64,000 bases of DNA from Filobasidium wieringae (taxonomy: Eukaryota; Basidiomycota; Tremellomycetes; Filobasidiales; Filobasidiaceae), in contig BCIV01000018.1 in NCBI GenBank assembly GCA_001600055.1, positions 248,001 to 312,000 on the forward strand, given 5' to 3'. Both the position numbers and the translations under genes were made by a program. Positions 1 through 12,300 of the stretch are shown here, one piece after another. Numbering within the stretch: the first letter of the stretch is position 1; each line of letters begins with the position of its first letter. The notes under the pieces are model-generated. The model had not been told where the DNA came from and searched no databases. It saw nothing but the letters and a program-made list of their open reading frames with translations.

Positions 1-1813
1 ACAATCTTCTCGGCTGCGCTTAAAGCTTCAGCGAATTGCCTCTGTTCGACCAGCCAGTTGATGTGATCGACCTGATCCCGTGGTCTGGCCACCACCACAT
101 CTTTAGGACTGATGACAAGATATACTTCGTCCCTTAATCGTCCGGACGGTACCAGAAGATAATCGTTACATCCGTAAAGATGGTAATTGCTTAGACTCAA
201 AGCGTCTGACGAGACCTCTTCACCTTTTCTCGATATAATTCGGAGTTCAGGCCTGTTGGCCGCCTTCCGTCGCTGATCAGCAGGGTCTTCTGCCAATTCG
301 TCCTCAAACGTGTCTGGAGCGACATATGCCAAAACGAGGAACGCGTTGTCGTTCTCGTAGGGACAAATCCCAGATATCATACAATCCACCCGGAAGATGG
401 CCGTAATCTCCACGACGACTGTCCCACCGCCACGGTCCCGTGTCCGAGCAATTTTTATGTAATCCGCCCAAGCGATTAAAAGCGTCTTGTCATCTTGCCA
501 GTAAAGGCTCGGTTTGAACATATCTGCTCGAGGACTGTTTGCTGGTCTGTCTATGTATCCTATCCGTTGTCCGGACGCAGTGTCGTATATTTTGACTCCC
601 TGGTATGATTGGTTTAGCTCATCGCTTTTATTTGAGGGACTAGCTTTGAGACTCACTTTATCATTAGCCCAGGCTATATATGTACCCCTCCATTCGATCG
701 CCCAGATAGGTCCTTCACCAGAATGGAGAACAGTCTCCTTGTGACCTAACCATCCCTTTTCATACATAATCAAGGTCCCAGCCATCCCCCCGCAAACACA
801 TGCTCTAGTGGACTTTTTAGCAAAGTTTGGTTCAAGAGCGACAGCTCGGATTGGTCGTTTCTGGTCAAAGGCATAGATTTCCGAGGTAGTTGACGACCTG
901 ATTACCACACGACCTGGTCGAAAATAGGAAATAACGATGGTTAGGGACGGTGATATGGTGGTTATGATAACGTGTTAAACACACCATCCATCGAGGCTGT
1001 AGCAATGAAATCACTTTCTTCGTCAATTTTGATATCCGTGATTGAAGCTCCATGTGGGCGATATGAGTTGATCTTGCTGCCCTCATAGGTTAGCATCTGT
1101 ACCATCCCGTTATGCGTTCCTAATGCCTGTTGATACGTAAAAAGTTTTCAATCGGCCTCAATCGCAATGCTAAGAGTCAATACTGACTATGTAGCGTGAA
1201 GAAGCTGCCAATGCGGACGCAGTATCTTTCACAAGGATTTCCGAAGATGCCGGACCGAGCCGAGAATACTTGAGAGATCTGTCAGACAACTAATCAGCTC
1301 TTCTGCTTGGCTATATGTCAATGCGGGAAAGTTTGCTTACGGCTCCTCTTCTTCCTCGTCTTCATCGTCCTCATCATCTTCCTCTCCTTCAGATTCTTCC
1401 GTCTGAGAGCCTTCATGCTCTTCATGGCTATTAACTTCCTCATCTGTAGCCGTATCCATGGTCTCGTCAACTGGACTCTTGCTTTGCACTGCTGCGGGAC
1501 CAAGCTTCCTTGCTACTGGAATATCTGATGAAGCTTGATTGCTTGTTATAGTAGGCTGCAGGTCATCTTCCACGGTACCGCTCTCGTCTTCGCCCTCGGA
1601 TTCGCTGCTGTTTCCGGTGTGATCAATAGGCAGCATAGCAGCTGCATCCTCTTCCTCGTCTTCGTCTGAACCACTCTCAGAATCGGTCATTTCCTTATCT
1701 GTAGAGAATTCCTCTTCATCATTTCCGGAAGTTACAGCTGTCGTCTGGCCTAGCCGCCTGTCTTCCAGCTCGTCGGCTTGAGCGACATTGACATCTTGAG
1801 CGGAATGGCTCAT
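1..1813 (-). CDS. VPS41: Vacuolar sorting protein Vps41 (5' part, runs off the left edge)
   Basis: Vps41 is a subunit of the HOPS tethering complex at the vacuole and works with AP-3 vesicles. Translation starts at the ATG at 1813 (an upstream TTG extends the frame but is not a credible start). About 150 very acidic, Ser/Glu-rich residues come first. After an intron near 1330 follows the conserved N-terminal pattern SLKYSRLGPASSEIL, then ALGTHNGMVQML and the WD-like block around 1000-1130. Further left, between about 890 and 1, come RGTYIAWAND with VKIYDT after another intron, PRDQVDHINWLVEQRQFAEAL and the start of the helical repeat region. These blocks are typical of Vps41. At least four short introns are present. 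The C-terminal helical repeats and RING end lie outside the window. The acidic leader is long but has counterparts in other fungal Vps41 proteins. Confidence 0.9.
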
Positions 1814-2103
1814 GTCGTTTCGTATAGCAGCCAGTCTCAAGGGCTATGAGTGGACTATTCAGCTCATATCTCTGTGCCTTTATCGAGTTACTCTGTTTCA
1901 GTTGAAGACCATAGGCTAAGTTTACAGAAGGGAGCGTTGCAAGCCGAAGACAAGATATCTGCTCATATCGTCATCATCAACATCGAATGTCTTGAATTCG
2001 CGTAATTTCTAACCGAAAAATACGCGTTTTTCTAAGTTTTAGGATGTCATTTATCATTACAATATGGCTCAGAATCTCAAGCCATACATTTATCAAGCAG
2101 GAG

Positions 2104-2679
2104 TCACGTCGCTTTGATCGTCAACAAGCTGGAATCGACTGGCACCTTGGGGCTCCTCATGCCACTATCGCTTTCACTGTCTTCTCCCTCATCGTACAGC
2201 GCATCCTCGTCTGAGTCGCAAGTAGGAAAATCTCCTGCGACATAAGGCGTACCAGGCCTCATCCTAGCCTTTTCTGACTTCTCCATATCTCTTTCCGAAC
2301 CTGCAGGGATCACTTTTACCCTAGGAATGGATTTCCCTGACGTATTGCATTGAATGATGATGTCGTTTTGGCCAAAAGTGATGGCGGAAGCCCGTTTGCG
2401 CTTCACATCGCTGTCCATTCCAGAGGCGATCTCGGGGGTCACATCTCGCGGGAAGCGGCCAGACGCGGCGGAGTTGGGAGACTGGGCTTCGCTAACGGTG
2501 ATCATGGGGATCGAAGCAGTAGTGGAAGGAGAACTTTCATTGGAGATGGCGAGTTCTAGCGGGGAAGGAGTATGTTTCTGGCCATGTACTGGAAGGGAGC
2601 TGAGAAAATGTCGCGGGAAGAGAACGATGGCCATAAGAACGAAAGCGACGTCGACGATTAAGTAGAACGCTTGAGACAT
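2104..2679 (-). CDS. Small single-pass membrane protein, unknown function
   Basis: An intronless frame starts at the ATG at 2679 and encodes about 190 residues. Residues 4-26 form one hydrophobic helix (YLIVDVAFVLMAIVLF), followed by a hydrophilic, Ser/Pro-rich tail that becomes acidic near the C-terminus (DSDEDALYDEGEDSESDSG). This looks like an N-terminally anchored membrane protein with a disordered tail, or a signal-anchor protein. No family was recognised. It lies 290 bp upstream of VPS41 on the same strand. Its upstream region is AT-richer and could be its promoter. The coding call rests on frame length, composition and the clear membrane segment. Confidence 0.6.
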   Translation of the reverse strand: MSQAFYLIVDVAFVLMAIVLFPRHFLSSLPVHGQKHTPSPLELAISNESSPSTTASIPMITVSEAQSPNSAASGRFPRDVTPEIASGMDSDVKRKRASAITFGQNDIIIQCNTSGKSIPRVKVIPAGSERDMEKSEKARMRPGTPYVAGDFPTCDSDEDALYDEGEDSESDSGMRSPKVPVDSSLLTIKAT

Positions 2680-3206
2680 TTCGATTGGCAAGGTCTGAGA
2701 TCGCAGATAAGATGATGTTGGTTCGACGGTTGCTAAGGTAGGGTCCTCAAGAGAAATGTATTTTACCGCTTGGGTTGGATGTCGAATAACGAAGTTGTGT
2801 TCAGTAGTGGCGTACGCGCTTGGGTATTTATTGCTTTTTGATGATCGGATTGTCTGTAGATTTGCTCGTTGTAAATGGAAGGTCAGTTTCCTACATATAC
2901 TGTGGTGAAAGCAGATCCAAGCGCTTCAAACGCGGACCCATGTCTGCAAGGAGACAGGGGTGAAACGTGGGGAAGGGGGAAAGGGAGCGGGACAGAAAAT
3001 TAAAGGAACCCTTCCCGTCAGAGCTCAGTCTATTGCGGCTCGCGTTCGCACATGGATGGGGTCAGAAGCACAACCCTCACCGGTTCTTGACCGCCAAAGC
3101 CGTTATACGCCTCTACGACATGGTGTATGCGATTGGCTGACCCGGACTTGCCGACTGGCGCGCAGCGGAATACCCGCCCCTTGCCAAGTCCCTAGTCCTG
3201 GGCAAT
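2680..3206. other. Intergenic, probable promoter region
   Basis: This 527-base stretch lies between the membrane-protein start at 2679 (-) and the doubtful gene beginning at 3207 (+), so it is probably a shared upstream region. It is GC-rich around 2960-3200, with short chance frames on both strands. No clear regulatory motif, RNA gene or repeat was seen. Confidence 0.4.
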
Positions 3207-3651
3207 ATGCATATGCACTCCTTTCATCGATTTTCGAGAAGATTGAGTCATAATAGCAAAGATGATATAGAGATCGGATCTTCAGGAGAGGTCTCTGCCA
3301 CCACTTACTCGGTTCCAATCGCCGCCGAGAATGGCTTCAGACAGGTTAAACAAATTCAGGCCCCGTGCGAAAGGTTTCCGCCCTCGCCATATGGCCGAGC
3401 GTTCGCAACCCGCTCAGACGGACATGAATACTGGATCAACTACTCCAGATTATTTCCTGAACGAGAACGGAGATTATGGGACCGTTCCCATAAGTATATG
3501 TACTCGAACGACACAACCGGAGGGGCGAAGGACTGAGGGCATCTTACGCTCAATTATGACCCAGCTTTCTGCTCGTCTGACCGGAAGTTACTCCCGCTCC
3601 TTGTTTGGGAGCATCAGTGATAGTGAACATGGTAGTGAAGGAGACACATAG
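3207..3651 (+). CDS. Doubtful small gene: two overlapping frames
   Basis: Two overlapping frames of just over 100 residues lie here. One starts at the ATG at 3207 and ends at 3536. The other starts at the ATG at 3331 and ends at 3651 (MASDRLNKFRPRAKGF..., ending SISDSEHGSEGDT). Both have protein-like composition, so the true gene may be one of them or a spliced combination. No family was recognised in either. The convergent GH16 gene ends at 3737, leaving very little 3' space. The frames could also be chance openings in a GC-rich region. Confidence 0.25.
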
Positions 3652-3736
3652 TATAGTGCAAGGGCGGGTCGGGTTCATCAGATACAAACCGGGGCTCCTT
3701 TACGGTGAGTTGAGGAGGCGGAACGCCAACTGGCAT

Positions 3737-5518
3737 CTATTTCTGATAAACCTTAAGGGATTTGATATCCCAGTAGGTCTCAGCGAAACTTTCGGATGAT
3801 ATATTAGTACCAATTCCAGGAGTACTAGAAGTGGCAACTCACTTGCTGCCAGTCATGACGTAGCTAGAACACGAGTTTGAACAAGCTGGAGTGGGGGAAT
3901 TACCGGCCCAATCACCACAAAGTGTGATGTCTATCAAAACCTGGTGAGCTTGAAGTCGTTAGATATCAAAATATCTGAGAACTTACTGATAATGATCTTC
4001 AGGTCTTTGAACTTTTCAGCAATGTTGCATGTTGAGGACGAGTACCAGCCGGTCGGTTTACCCCACGTCGAGGGATCAGGCGAGCTACTGCCGATATCAG
4101 CTGGCGCTTGGCCCTCATCGAACATCCCTGAATGCACGATTTTATTTCGTTAGACAGGTTCTACTGTTATAAAGGGAAAAAGCGATCTCACAGATCTTGA
4201 TGAACTCTGTGGTCCACTGTGTCGCGATCTGCCCTTTGAATCCGGCTCCAGCCTTGCCACTGTATATCTGACAACCGATGTTCTCGGCATGGTCTCCGAG
4301 ACAATCAACGTGCTATGTGAGATGTAAGGTTCTCATCAATCCTCGAACTTCGTTGTCGAGCTGGGAAATAGACTTACCCCGAGCGTTCCGGTCATGTCAT
4401 TGGCCCCAGCAGTGCAGCCTTTTTGGTACGTAGGGGATTAGTCAGTTAGCATCGCAGTGCGAGCAATTACATATATTTCGCCTACCTGAGCTGGTGTGCA
4501 ACGCAAACTGGTTATTGGCTTGATCATGAACAGTCTCGAATCTATAGGAAAGCGATGGCACGTCAGCTACCGAGAGAATGACGAACGTGGGGTAACACTT
4601 ACACATCGATTTCACCACCGTTGGGCCAGTCTGGACCGAGGAACCAAAAGGCGGGCCAAGAAGCACAGCCGGTAGGGACATGATTCACGTCCAACACGAA
4701 AAGACCGTTATTATAGGCCTCGTTAGATTCGATACGAACGGATTGACGTGCAACGCCTTCCGCTAGATTTGTAGACTATCAAGAGCGTTGAAGTCAGTCA
4801 GGGCGCAATGAGGGAACTGATCGTCGACAGGGCTTACTGAATCGACCTTCATTCTACACTAGAGCATATGAACAGTTGCTTAGTGAAAGAAAGAACGCGC
4901 CTTTTCAATAACACTCACAGAACCGTCAGCACAGAAGGCCAGTCCTTTCTGACCAGCAGTGTCCCTATCCAGGAACTCGACCTGACCGTGAGTAGGATCA
5001 GCATCCGTGTAAAAGGTGAATCCGCTGTCCAAACGGATTGCCCGGCCATTAGCTCCAAGTCTCCAATCTCTTACGACAGATCGACCAGCAGCTTACTCGA
5101 AGAAGTTGGAAGTGTCGTAACTCTTGTGCAAGGAGTATCCTCCTGCGTTTCCACTTCCTCCGCTTGTGGTAGCAGCAGATGACGAAGCCGGAGCAGGATT
5201 CGAGCTAGCAGATTGATTGTTGCTCGAAGACGGAGGGGGTCCAGCTGAGGAAGCGGGAGGAGCCACAGCCGTGTTGGAAACCCCGCCTTGACTGCTTGGT
5301 CTGCCCCACTGCTTGCTACCTCTTCCAGCTTGTTTATTGTAGAATGCATTCAGTTGAGTCACGGCAGGACCAGCACTGTTCTGCTGACTAGCAGCTATGG
5401 CTGTAGGTGCGACGAATTCGGTTTCCCAAACGGTCTTGAAAATGGTCGTCCAGCGTTGCGCCGAACCAGCGGCGACGAGGGATAAAAGGAGAGTTGTAGT
5501 GAAGCTAAGACGAACCAT
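3737..5518 (-). CDS. Secreted GH16-family beta-glucanase-like protein
   Basis: This is a cell-wall active glycoside hydrolase family 16 protein (endo-beta-1,3(4)-glucanase / transglycosylase type), predicted to be secreted. The start is the ATG at 5518, giving a signal peptide (MVRLSFTTTLLLSLVAAGSAQ). A Ser/Pro/Asn-rich linker of roughly 90 residues follows, then the catalytic domain with SNFFDGFTFYTDADPTHG spanning an intron junction. The active-site motif GEIDV-IEG, with its two catalytic glutamates, is split by an intron near 4600. Then come DQANNQFALHTSSGC, later WTTEFIKIW, and the final exon TYWDIKSLKVYQK with stop at 3737, a typical GH16 C-terminus. About eight short introns break the gene. 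The substrate cannot be fixed from sequence; fungal wall beta-glucan is the natural inference. Confidence 0.88.
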
Positions 5519-5942
5519 ACTGTGGAGTAGCACCAGGCTGAAGAGACAAATATTCTATGATGATGGAAAGAATAGGAGATCGGAACGAGTGGGTTCACAA
5601 TGGGATGTGCCTGCATGCCTTTATATACTTATCCGTCTGCTGGAACCCATGGTTTTGCGGTCTGTTTTCCCTTTCGACCCTCAAAACAACCTCGCTTCCT
5701 CTCTTGGCGCAATCTATCCCTTGTCCACAGGAACTGCTGAAACCGATGATGGACGGGGAAGGATGCGCAAATCATCCAGAATCGGATTGAAACATGAGAA
5801 ATCACGGGGATATCGGATGAGCCGCGCGCAAGCGAACCCGCGGAAACGCGTTTCAGCTTGGTAGATCGCGCTCTCGGTTGGGTTGTAATGAAATATTGTT
5901 TGCCGATAGGATACAGTGCATGGAAATAGATCATTCGCGAAA
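5519..5942. promoter_or_regulatory. Upstream region of the GH16 gene / 3' flank of POP1
   Basis: This 424-base stretch separates two genes on the minus strand. It must hold the POP1 3' end and the GH16 promoter and leader. It has pyrimidine-rich runs (for example 5660-5725) but no motif I can name, and no RNA gene was seen. Confidence 0.4.
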
Positions 5943-8900
5943 TCATACCACGAGTCTGAGAACGGCATACCGCCAGATCAGCCCTTCGCTGTTTCTGAAT
6001 TTGATCAACTGGCCTCTAGCGTCCGTCTTCCCCGTGCTGACAACGGCCAGGGGAATCTGCAAGAATCGGCTAAGCGAAACGGCAGCGATCGCGTGTCCTT
6101 TACCCCTAGCAAGGGATTGAGTGCCTGCGAGGACATACCCAACTCGAGCGGAATCATCTGTAGGACTTGGCGCTTGTAACTCCTGGAAGTGGAAGGGTTT
6201 GTTTATCAGGGTCATACTCCTGAAGCCGAAGATCCAGTTGGTCACGTCACATACCCCTACATCCTCTTCCTTTGCCAATGATTCCCTTTCTTCATCCGAA
6301 ATTTCGCAGATCTCGGCATGGTCCTTTGGCGATCCTCTACCCACCGTAGTCAAGCTAACATGAACCAATGCGGTGTCCCATGCCTGTTCACGCTTATCAT
6401 CCGGTACCTTGTCCAACCCAAGTGCCACACTGCATTTATCCAAAACCCGCCAGAACAAAGTCCGCATATCCTTTGCTCCTCCTCTCAGCCCAGCCTGTAA
6501 GCCCTGCAGGACCCAATCGGGAACGATCCAAGTCCCTTCAACGCCTAAGACTCCATTCCAGCAGACCTCCCAAGGTTTCTCCAATTGGAGCACGTCATAC
6601 TCCATCCTCTTCCCGGGAGGTCTTCGTTCCCAGCGTTTCTTCTTCTCCTCCATCTTGTCGATCCACCAATCCCCGCCCGTCTTGGTCAAGGGGAAACATT
6701 CGGGAAATCCAGGAACGCCTGTTTCGAGGTACTGAGTCGCGCGTTCTTCCATCCCCATGATGAGACTCCCCGTGAAGACGAGGGATTGCCAGAAAGGCAT
6801 GGCCCATCCGGCAGGAACGATCATGGTATAACCGTGAATGGCAGAGGCCTGGTCTTCCGGCGAGGTCTCAGAGGCAAGACTACGTTGAACGAGGATGATC
6901 GGGATCTTATCGTCCTTGATCGTCGGTTGGAGTTTCTTTCCCGGTAGTCCTAGCTATGACGAGGGTAGATGCTGGTTAATCAAGGCTATATACATATTTC
7001 AAGCTTCAGGATGACTTACCGATCGCCTCCTCTCATCCAAATCCGCCTTTCGGAATCTAGGATGTACGAGATTACCCCTAACCTGTTCATCCCACAGGGA
7101 AGATTCCGCCAGTTCCGTACTAGGAAAGACCGGTTCCGGAGGTTCTTCCTCGACCGAGACCTGACAATGCTTAGCGTTGGAAGGTGGGAATCTACGAGCA
7201 CGAAACCCAGGATCAGACGTTCGTTCCGATCCTCAAGGTTTCGGACGGATCACCAGACCCACCTTAATCGAGGATCGTGTACTTTCAGGCCGACCACCAT
7301 CCCTCTACTCAACTGTCCACTGCTCTGAACGAATTTCATCCCATTCCAAAACCTCTTCTTCTCCCTTCCGACTTTCCCCTCCTTCTGCTCGTCCTGCTCC
7401 TTCTGCTCGTCCTGTTCGACATCCATCCCCCCTCCCTCTTCATCTTTGTCCTCGCTAGAACCCCCGACCTGTTGATCCTTGACCAACCCCAAAACGCCTT
7501 TCAAAACCAAAGCGCTCCTAGGCCCCATCAATTCAAAAACACACAACTCTCCTCGAAGATCTTTCATCCTGATCCCTCCCTTTTCCTCGTTCCCCTCCGA
7601 CCGCGATCCCGATCCCGATCCCGATTCGGCAAGATGGGAAGAGGTTCCTTGTTGGTACCACCCCTGAACCCCTGTCCGGATCGATTCCCAAGCCTCCTCG
7701 AACATCCCCGGATGAAACCGGATCCATAGTTTCTTAATGGGTTCGGTTCCCATGGTTGAGCGGGTGGGGCTTGCGGTGAGGGTGGGTTGCCAGAGGATTT
7801 CAACGGGACCGATCATAGCGAATGGCCATTGTTTGTAACGATACAAGACCGTCTTTCCCATTCTCGTTCCATTCTCATACCTGTCCCCGTGGTAAAAACC
7901 CGAATCAGCCATTCCATCTTCCTCTACAAATAGGACCCTGGAATACCCACCTAGACCCAGCCCATCCACTACCCCCTACGACCCCGCTCAAACATCCTCT
8001 TAAGTCCCTGACGGAGCCTTCGAGCTGAATGACGGAGAAATAACTGACGTCCCCTATGATACAACCGTTATGCGTCGCACGGTGGGAAGGACGATGACAT
8101 TTAGCCGTGGGAGTGAGGGGGAGACGGTACCCCCACTTGGTGATCATGTGGGCCCTTTTAGCGTGCCAGAGATGTGTTTCGAGCCATCTTTTGTCACCTG
8201 TCAGATTACCCGGTTCATCGAGCGATAAGTGAGTCGAGTTGCGTAAGGAGAGAAGGGAAGAGGAGAGACATACGTTGTCGAGTCAACCAACGATCCGTCA
8301 CGCTCAACCCGTTGATCCCTAATTTCCTACGTCGCAATGCTTTCTTCTTTTGGATCTTCATGGTCTTATCACCTTTATCTATCTGCGCTCATACACGTCG
8401 GAGAGGGTTAGTTCCCTTGTTTTCAAACCCGGGAACAGGGGCCGAGCATGGTTCAGCAACTAGTGAAGAGACGTACCTCGAATTGAGCCTTGGTCCTCAA
8501 CCTTCCCGGTACTCGACGAGGATTATGACTAGCCGCTCTTCTCCTCAGATGTCTAGGGAGAGTTTGGAATGCTCTTGTCGTGTTCTCCGTTCTATACGAT
8601 TGACAGGAAGGAAGGACGGCATTGGATGAGAGGATGAGGGGAAGAAAAGAAGTACGGGAAAGACGAACGATGCTTGCGCTTGAGCTCTTTTCATTGTATA
8701 TATCTCGAATGCTCTTGACTATCAACGTGATGACGAGTGTTAGACTGGGAGGTACGAGAGAGCGGGGGGTAGACGAACGGTGATGAACTTATCAACATCG
8801 ATCGAGCCTGGTAAAGGCCTGTTGGCTATCCTCATGGAGATATGACCAGTATTAGCGACGAGGAACTCTGACCCTCACTGATAGATCATGTACCACGAAC

Positions 8901-9036
8901 CTTTGAGTATATTACCAACGCCTTTCCCGGCATTATCGATCTTGCTCTCTTTTGACAAGTTGTTGAAGCTCCGTTTAAAGTTCCCATCGGAAGGTAAAGC
9001 TCGTTTGTTCCCTGAAGAACGCTGAGGAACTGACAT
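5943..9036 (-). CDS. POP1: RNase P / RNase MRP protein subunit Pop1
   Basis: Pop1 is the largest protein of nuclear RNase P and RNase MRP, needed for tRNA 5' processing and rRNA processing. The first exon starts at the ATG at 9036. The Pop1 N-terminal signature is clear: FEIYTMKRAQAQAS, then after an intron TLPRHLRRRAASHNPRR, then WLETHLWHAKRAHMITKWGY near 8150. Next come TVLYRYKQWPFAMIGPVEILW (7850-7780) and LWIRFHPGMFEEAW. The POPLD part has HDPRLR and FPPSNAKHCQVS joined across an intron, then MIVPAGWAMPFWQSLVFTG (6824). The C-terminus ends at 5943 after KGHAIAAVSLSRFLQ. The middle holds low-complexity inserts: Ser-Gly repeats (CGATCC hexamers near 7600) and DEQKE repeats near 7400. The frame changes around 7940-7985 without a credible intron; see findings. 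Confidence 0.93.
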
Positions 9037-9305
9037 GGTTGGTCGATCGCTTCAGCTTGAAAACTTAGTTGAGAGGTAGAAATTGTAGAAATGACTGTCC
9101 AGTTCAAATGATTCGAGGTAGATCATGTCGAAACCACCACTTTGATAATAAATGTGATAACGCATAGATCGTATTCGTTATCGCTATCAACCAGCCTACA
9201 CGCAACACCACCTCGTTCACATTCCTGGTGCACGAATATTCCCTTCCCTCCCCTCGACTTCACTTCCGATATCACGTCAACCCTCCCCTCTTCTCCCCTC
9301 ACACC
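9037..9305. promoter_or_regulatory. Bidirectional promoter between POP1 and USO1
   Basis: POP1 starts at 9036 (-) and USO1 at 9306 (+), so these 269 bases must serve both genes. The USO1-proximal half is very pyrimidine-rich on the plus strand (C/T runs 9235-9300), as is common just upstream of fungal start codons. No specific binding site was identified. Confidence 0.6.
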
Positions 9306-12300
9306 ATGTCATTCCTATCCTCCTTCTCGACCGCTCTCAGAACACACTCAGCTCCCCTGAACGCCCGTCTAGGGCCACAAGTACAGACCCCAACGGAAAC
9401 CATAGACAAACTAGTGGAACGAATCCAAACCAGTCCCAACGTCGATGATCGTCGGACAGCCGTGCTCGGTCTGAAAGGATGTTGCAGGGAATATAAACTC
9501 GAGGTGGGGACGAGGGGGATGAGGAGTCTGTTGGATGTCCTGCAGTACGATGCGGTCCAGGACGCTGATATAGCAAAGGCCGTTTTGGAGACGTTGATGG
9601 GTGTCTTGGAGGTTGCTGAGAAGGTGCGTTTTTGCGATCCGATCGGTTCGGGACAGTGAAGCTCTCGTTCTGATGGGCGTCGTTTCGTTGTTGATAGCCT
9701 ACACGGGACGATCCCGGTCTACGATTTCAAGCCGATTTCTTTGCCGTACGTTCTCTTGCTCACCACCAGCACTCGAACCCCTTACTCACACCCCTTACCA
9801 ACCTCGACATCCATCTAATCCTCGTTCTCCCATCATCCATCCCACCCACAGACTCCCGAACCGACTCACTCCCTACTCCAAATCCTCCACACCTCCCCCT
9901 CCTTCTACCCCCGTTTCTACACGCTCCAACTCCTCTCCCTCCTCCTCATCCACAACACCCACCACGTTCAGAAATTCCTCCTCAACTCTCCTCCCCCCGG
10001 TGTAGAAGGTCTCCTCTCCGTCCTGGACGCTTCCCTTCCCTCTTCCTCCACCAACCCCAACCCCAACTCGAACTCCACTCAACAGGGAGGAGCAATGCAG
10101 GGAGGTGCAGGGGAGATGTTACGTAACGAGACCCTCTTATTGCTCCCCCATTTGACACGAGGGAACGTCGATCTTCAGAAGATCGTAGCGTTCAGTGGAG
10201 CGTTTGAGAGGTTGTTGGGGATCGTGGATATGGAAGGTGGTGTGGAGGGGGGGATCGTGGTTCAAGATGTACTTGGCGGAATGGGAGGGCTCTTGAGGTT
10301 CAATGCTAGTAATCAAGTGAGTATCAATCGTTCCTTATCTCTACATCCTCTCGAGGGGGACGCATCTTTCAAAACTTAAACAAACTCGGTATATCACCGT
10401 CCAACAGAATTATTTCCGGGAATTATCTCTTATCCCTTTATTACCACCGATGCTCTATTTCCCCTCCCCACCCCCACCTATAGATACGCCCGCGCCGGAC
10501 GATTTCACACTACAGTATTGGCCGGAACAGAAGGTCGTCAATGCCGGTCTGGTATTGGGCGTCATTAGGATGCTCGTGGGAGGTCCGGGCGGGGGGAATC
10601 AGGTGAGCTTGCAATGGGCCAGATGAATGGTTGTGAGTAAGGAAACTGATTCGATTGCATTTGGATCGCGGATGGGGTAGAATGCCATGGCCGTTGCCGG
10701 GATAACCCGATGTCTGATCGAATTGGCTCTCTCCTCCAACGCTCCTCCGGCCCTAAAAGCACAGGCTTTGAACACGTTGACACCGATCATGTTGACTTCC
10801 CCTCAAAACCAATCCCTCCTCTCTAACCTCTCTTTGGCTCCTCTTGTAGCCGTCCCCGCGAACGAGGAACATCCGAACGGCGGATTCGTTAGACTGCCGA
10901 TGAGACCCGCCGTCCTTGCCCTGGTAGGGAGTGTGGTGGAGGGAGCGGATGTGGAGCCTTCGGCGGGGAGGGCGTTGAAGGGAAGAGCGGCGGGGGTCAA
11001 CATGTTTGAAGCTTATATCACGGGGAACGAGGACGGGAGGCAGAAGATTCTGGATGGGATGGATCCTACCATTCCACCAGGGGGGATGATGGATCCCGAA
11101 AGACCGTACGATCCTCCCGTCCAAACGGCAGGGAACATCGTCCTGAACGCGATCGTGGAAACCCCATTACCAGGTCGACCGGTCGAACCGTACCGGATCA
11201 TGTTCGCCTGTCTCCTGATGGCCCATCTCATCAGGGGTTCGGAAAAGGCTAAAACGCTCGCGAGGGAATTGAAGATCCCACCGGCCGGATCGGTTCAGAC
11301 CGGCCTAGAGGGGGAACATGCGATAGTGGACGATGACGACGATGATGACGATCACGAGACCCTGCTTCAAGTCGTCGTGGGGAACTTGATGTTGGCTCAG
11401 AGGGAACAGGCGGATTGTGCCAATCGGAACGCAAAGGATGGGGCCGGTTCCGTCTTGGGAAGAGGCATGGGAGGGAACATAAGCGAGGAAGAGGCGGATT
11501 GGAACAAGGTCATGGTCGCTTATCTGGTACTGCTCTGTACTTGGTTATGGGAAAGTCCTAAAACCGTCAGAGCGTTCTTGGAGGAACGGGATTTACAGGT
11601 GGTGAGTTCTCGAGTACACGTGGTCTGCGTTAAGGGACGGGGGATGTGATTGCTGACGACAAAATCGGCCAGCTTATCGCACCGATCACTCAATCGACCG
11701 GGGTGGATCCTCTGGTACAGGGTCTATCGGCTTTCCTGCTCGGAGTATGCTACGAGTTCAACCGAGAGCCCGGTGAGGTGACCAGGTGAGTTCTAATTCG
11801 ATTTGTCAGCAAGTCGTTCTCGACTGATCTTTGAAAACGTCTTAGAGCGACGTTACATCCGATCTTACATTCTCGTATCGGTCCTGACCAATTCGTCTCC
11901 CGTATGGCCCGGCTACGTGAAGATCCTCGATTCAAGGCCGTTCAACCTGACGAGTTTGATCAAGAGGATCAGGAAGGATTCCCTCCCGCTGCATCGAGTG
12001 CCGTACCGCCAGTCACTCCCGGGGTCGAAGATACGGAGGAAGACGAGACGGAAGTATGGTTCGATTGGGCATTTGTTGACTTTTGGAAAAACAACTATTG
12101 TCAGTCTTCGTGTTCGGCTCGAATGTCGCTTTACGCTGACATCAACCAAACTGTAGACACTATCCAGCGGGCAATAGCTGTGGAGCCGGATGCTATGCGA
12201 GGGTCCTTGGGTGTGTACCGTCTGATCCAGAAATACCAACATGATGCCCCTACTAACGCGTCCGATCATCAGCTGACGATTCCGAGGCTGCTGGCGTTAT

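Noticed and set aside
2960..3253. 97-codon plus-strand frame
   Set aside because: Arg/Gly/Pro-rich translation of GC-rich DNA with no domain or splice support.
9601..10005. Plus-strand Ser/Pro-rich 134-codon frame
   Set aside because: It is a shadow: another frame of the same strand carries the conserved Uso1 exon THSLLQILHTSPSFYP and its continuation.
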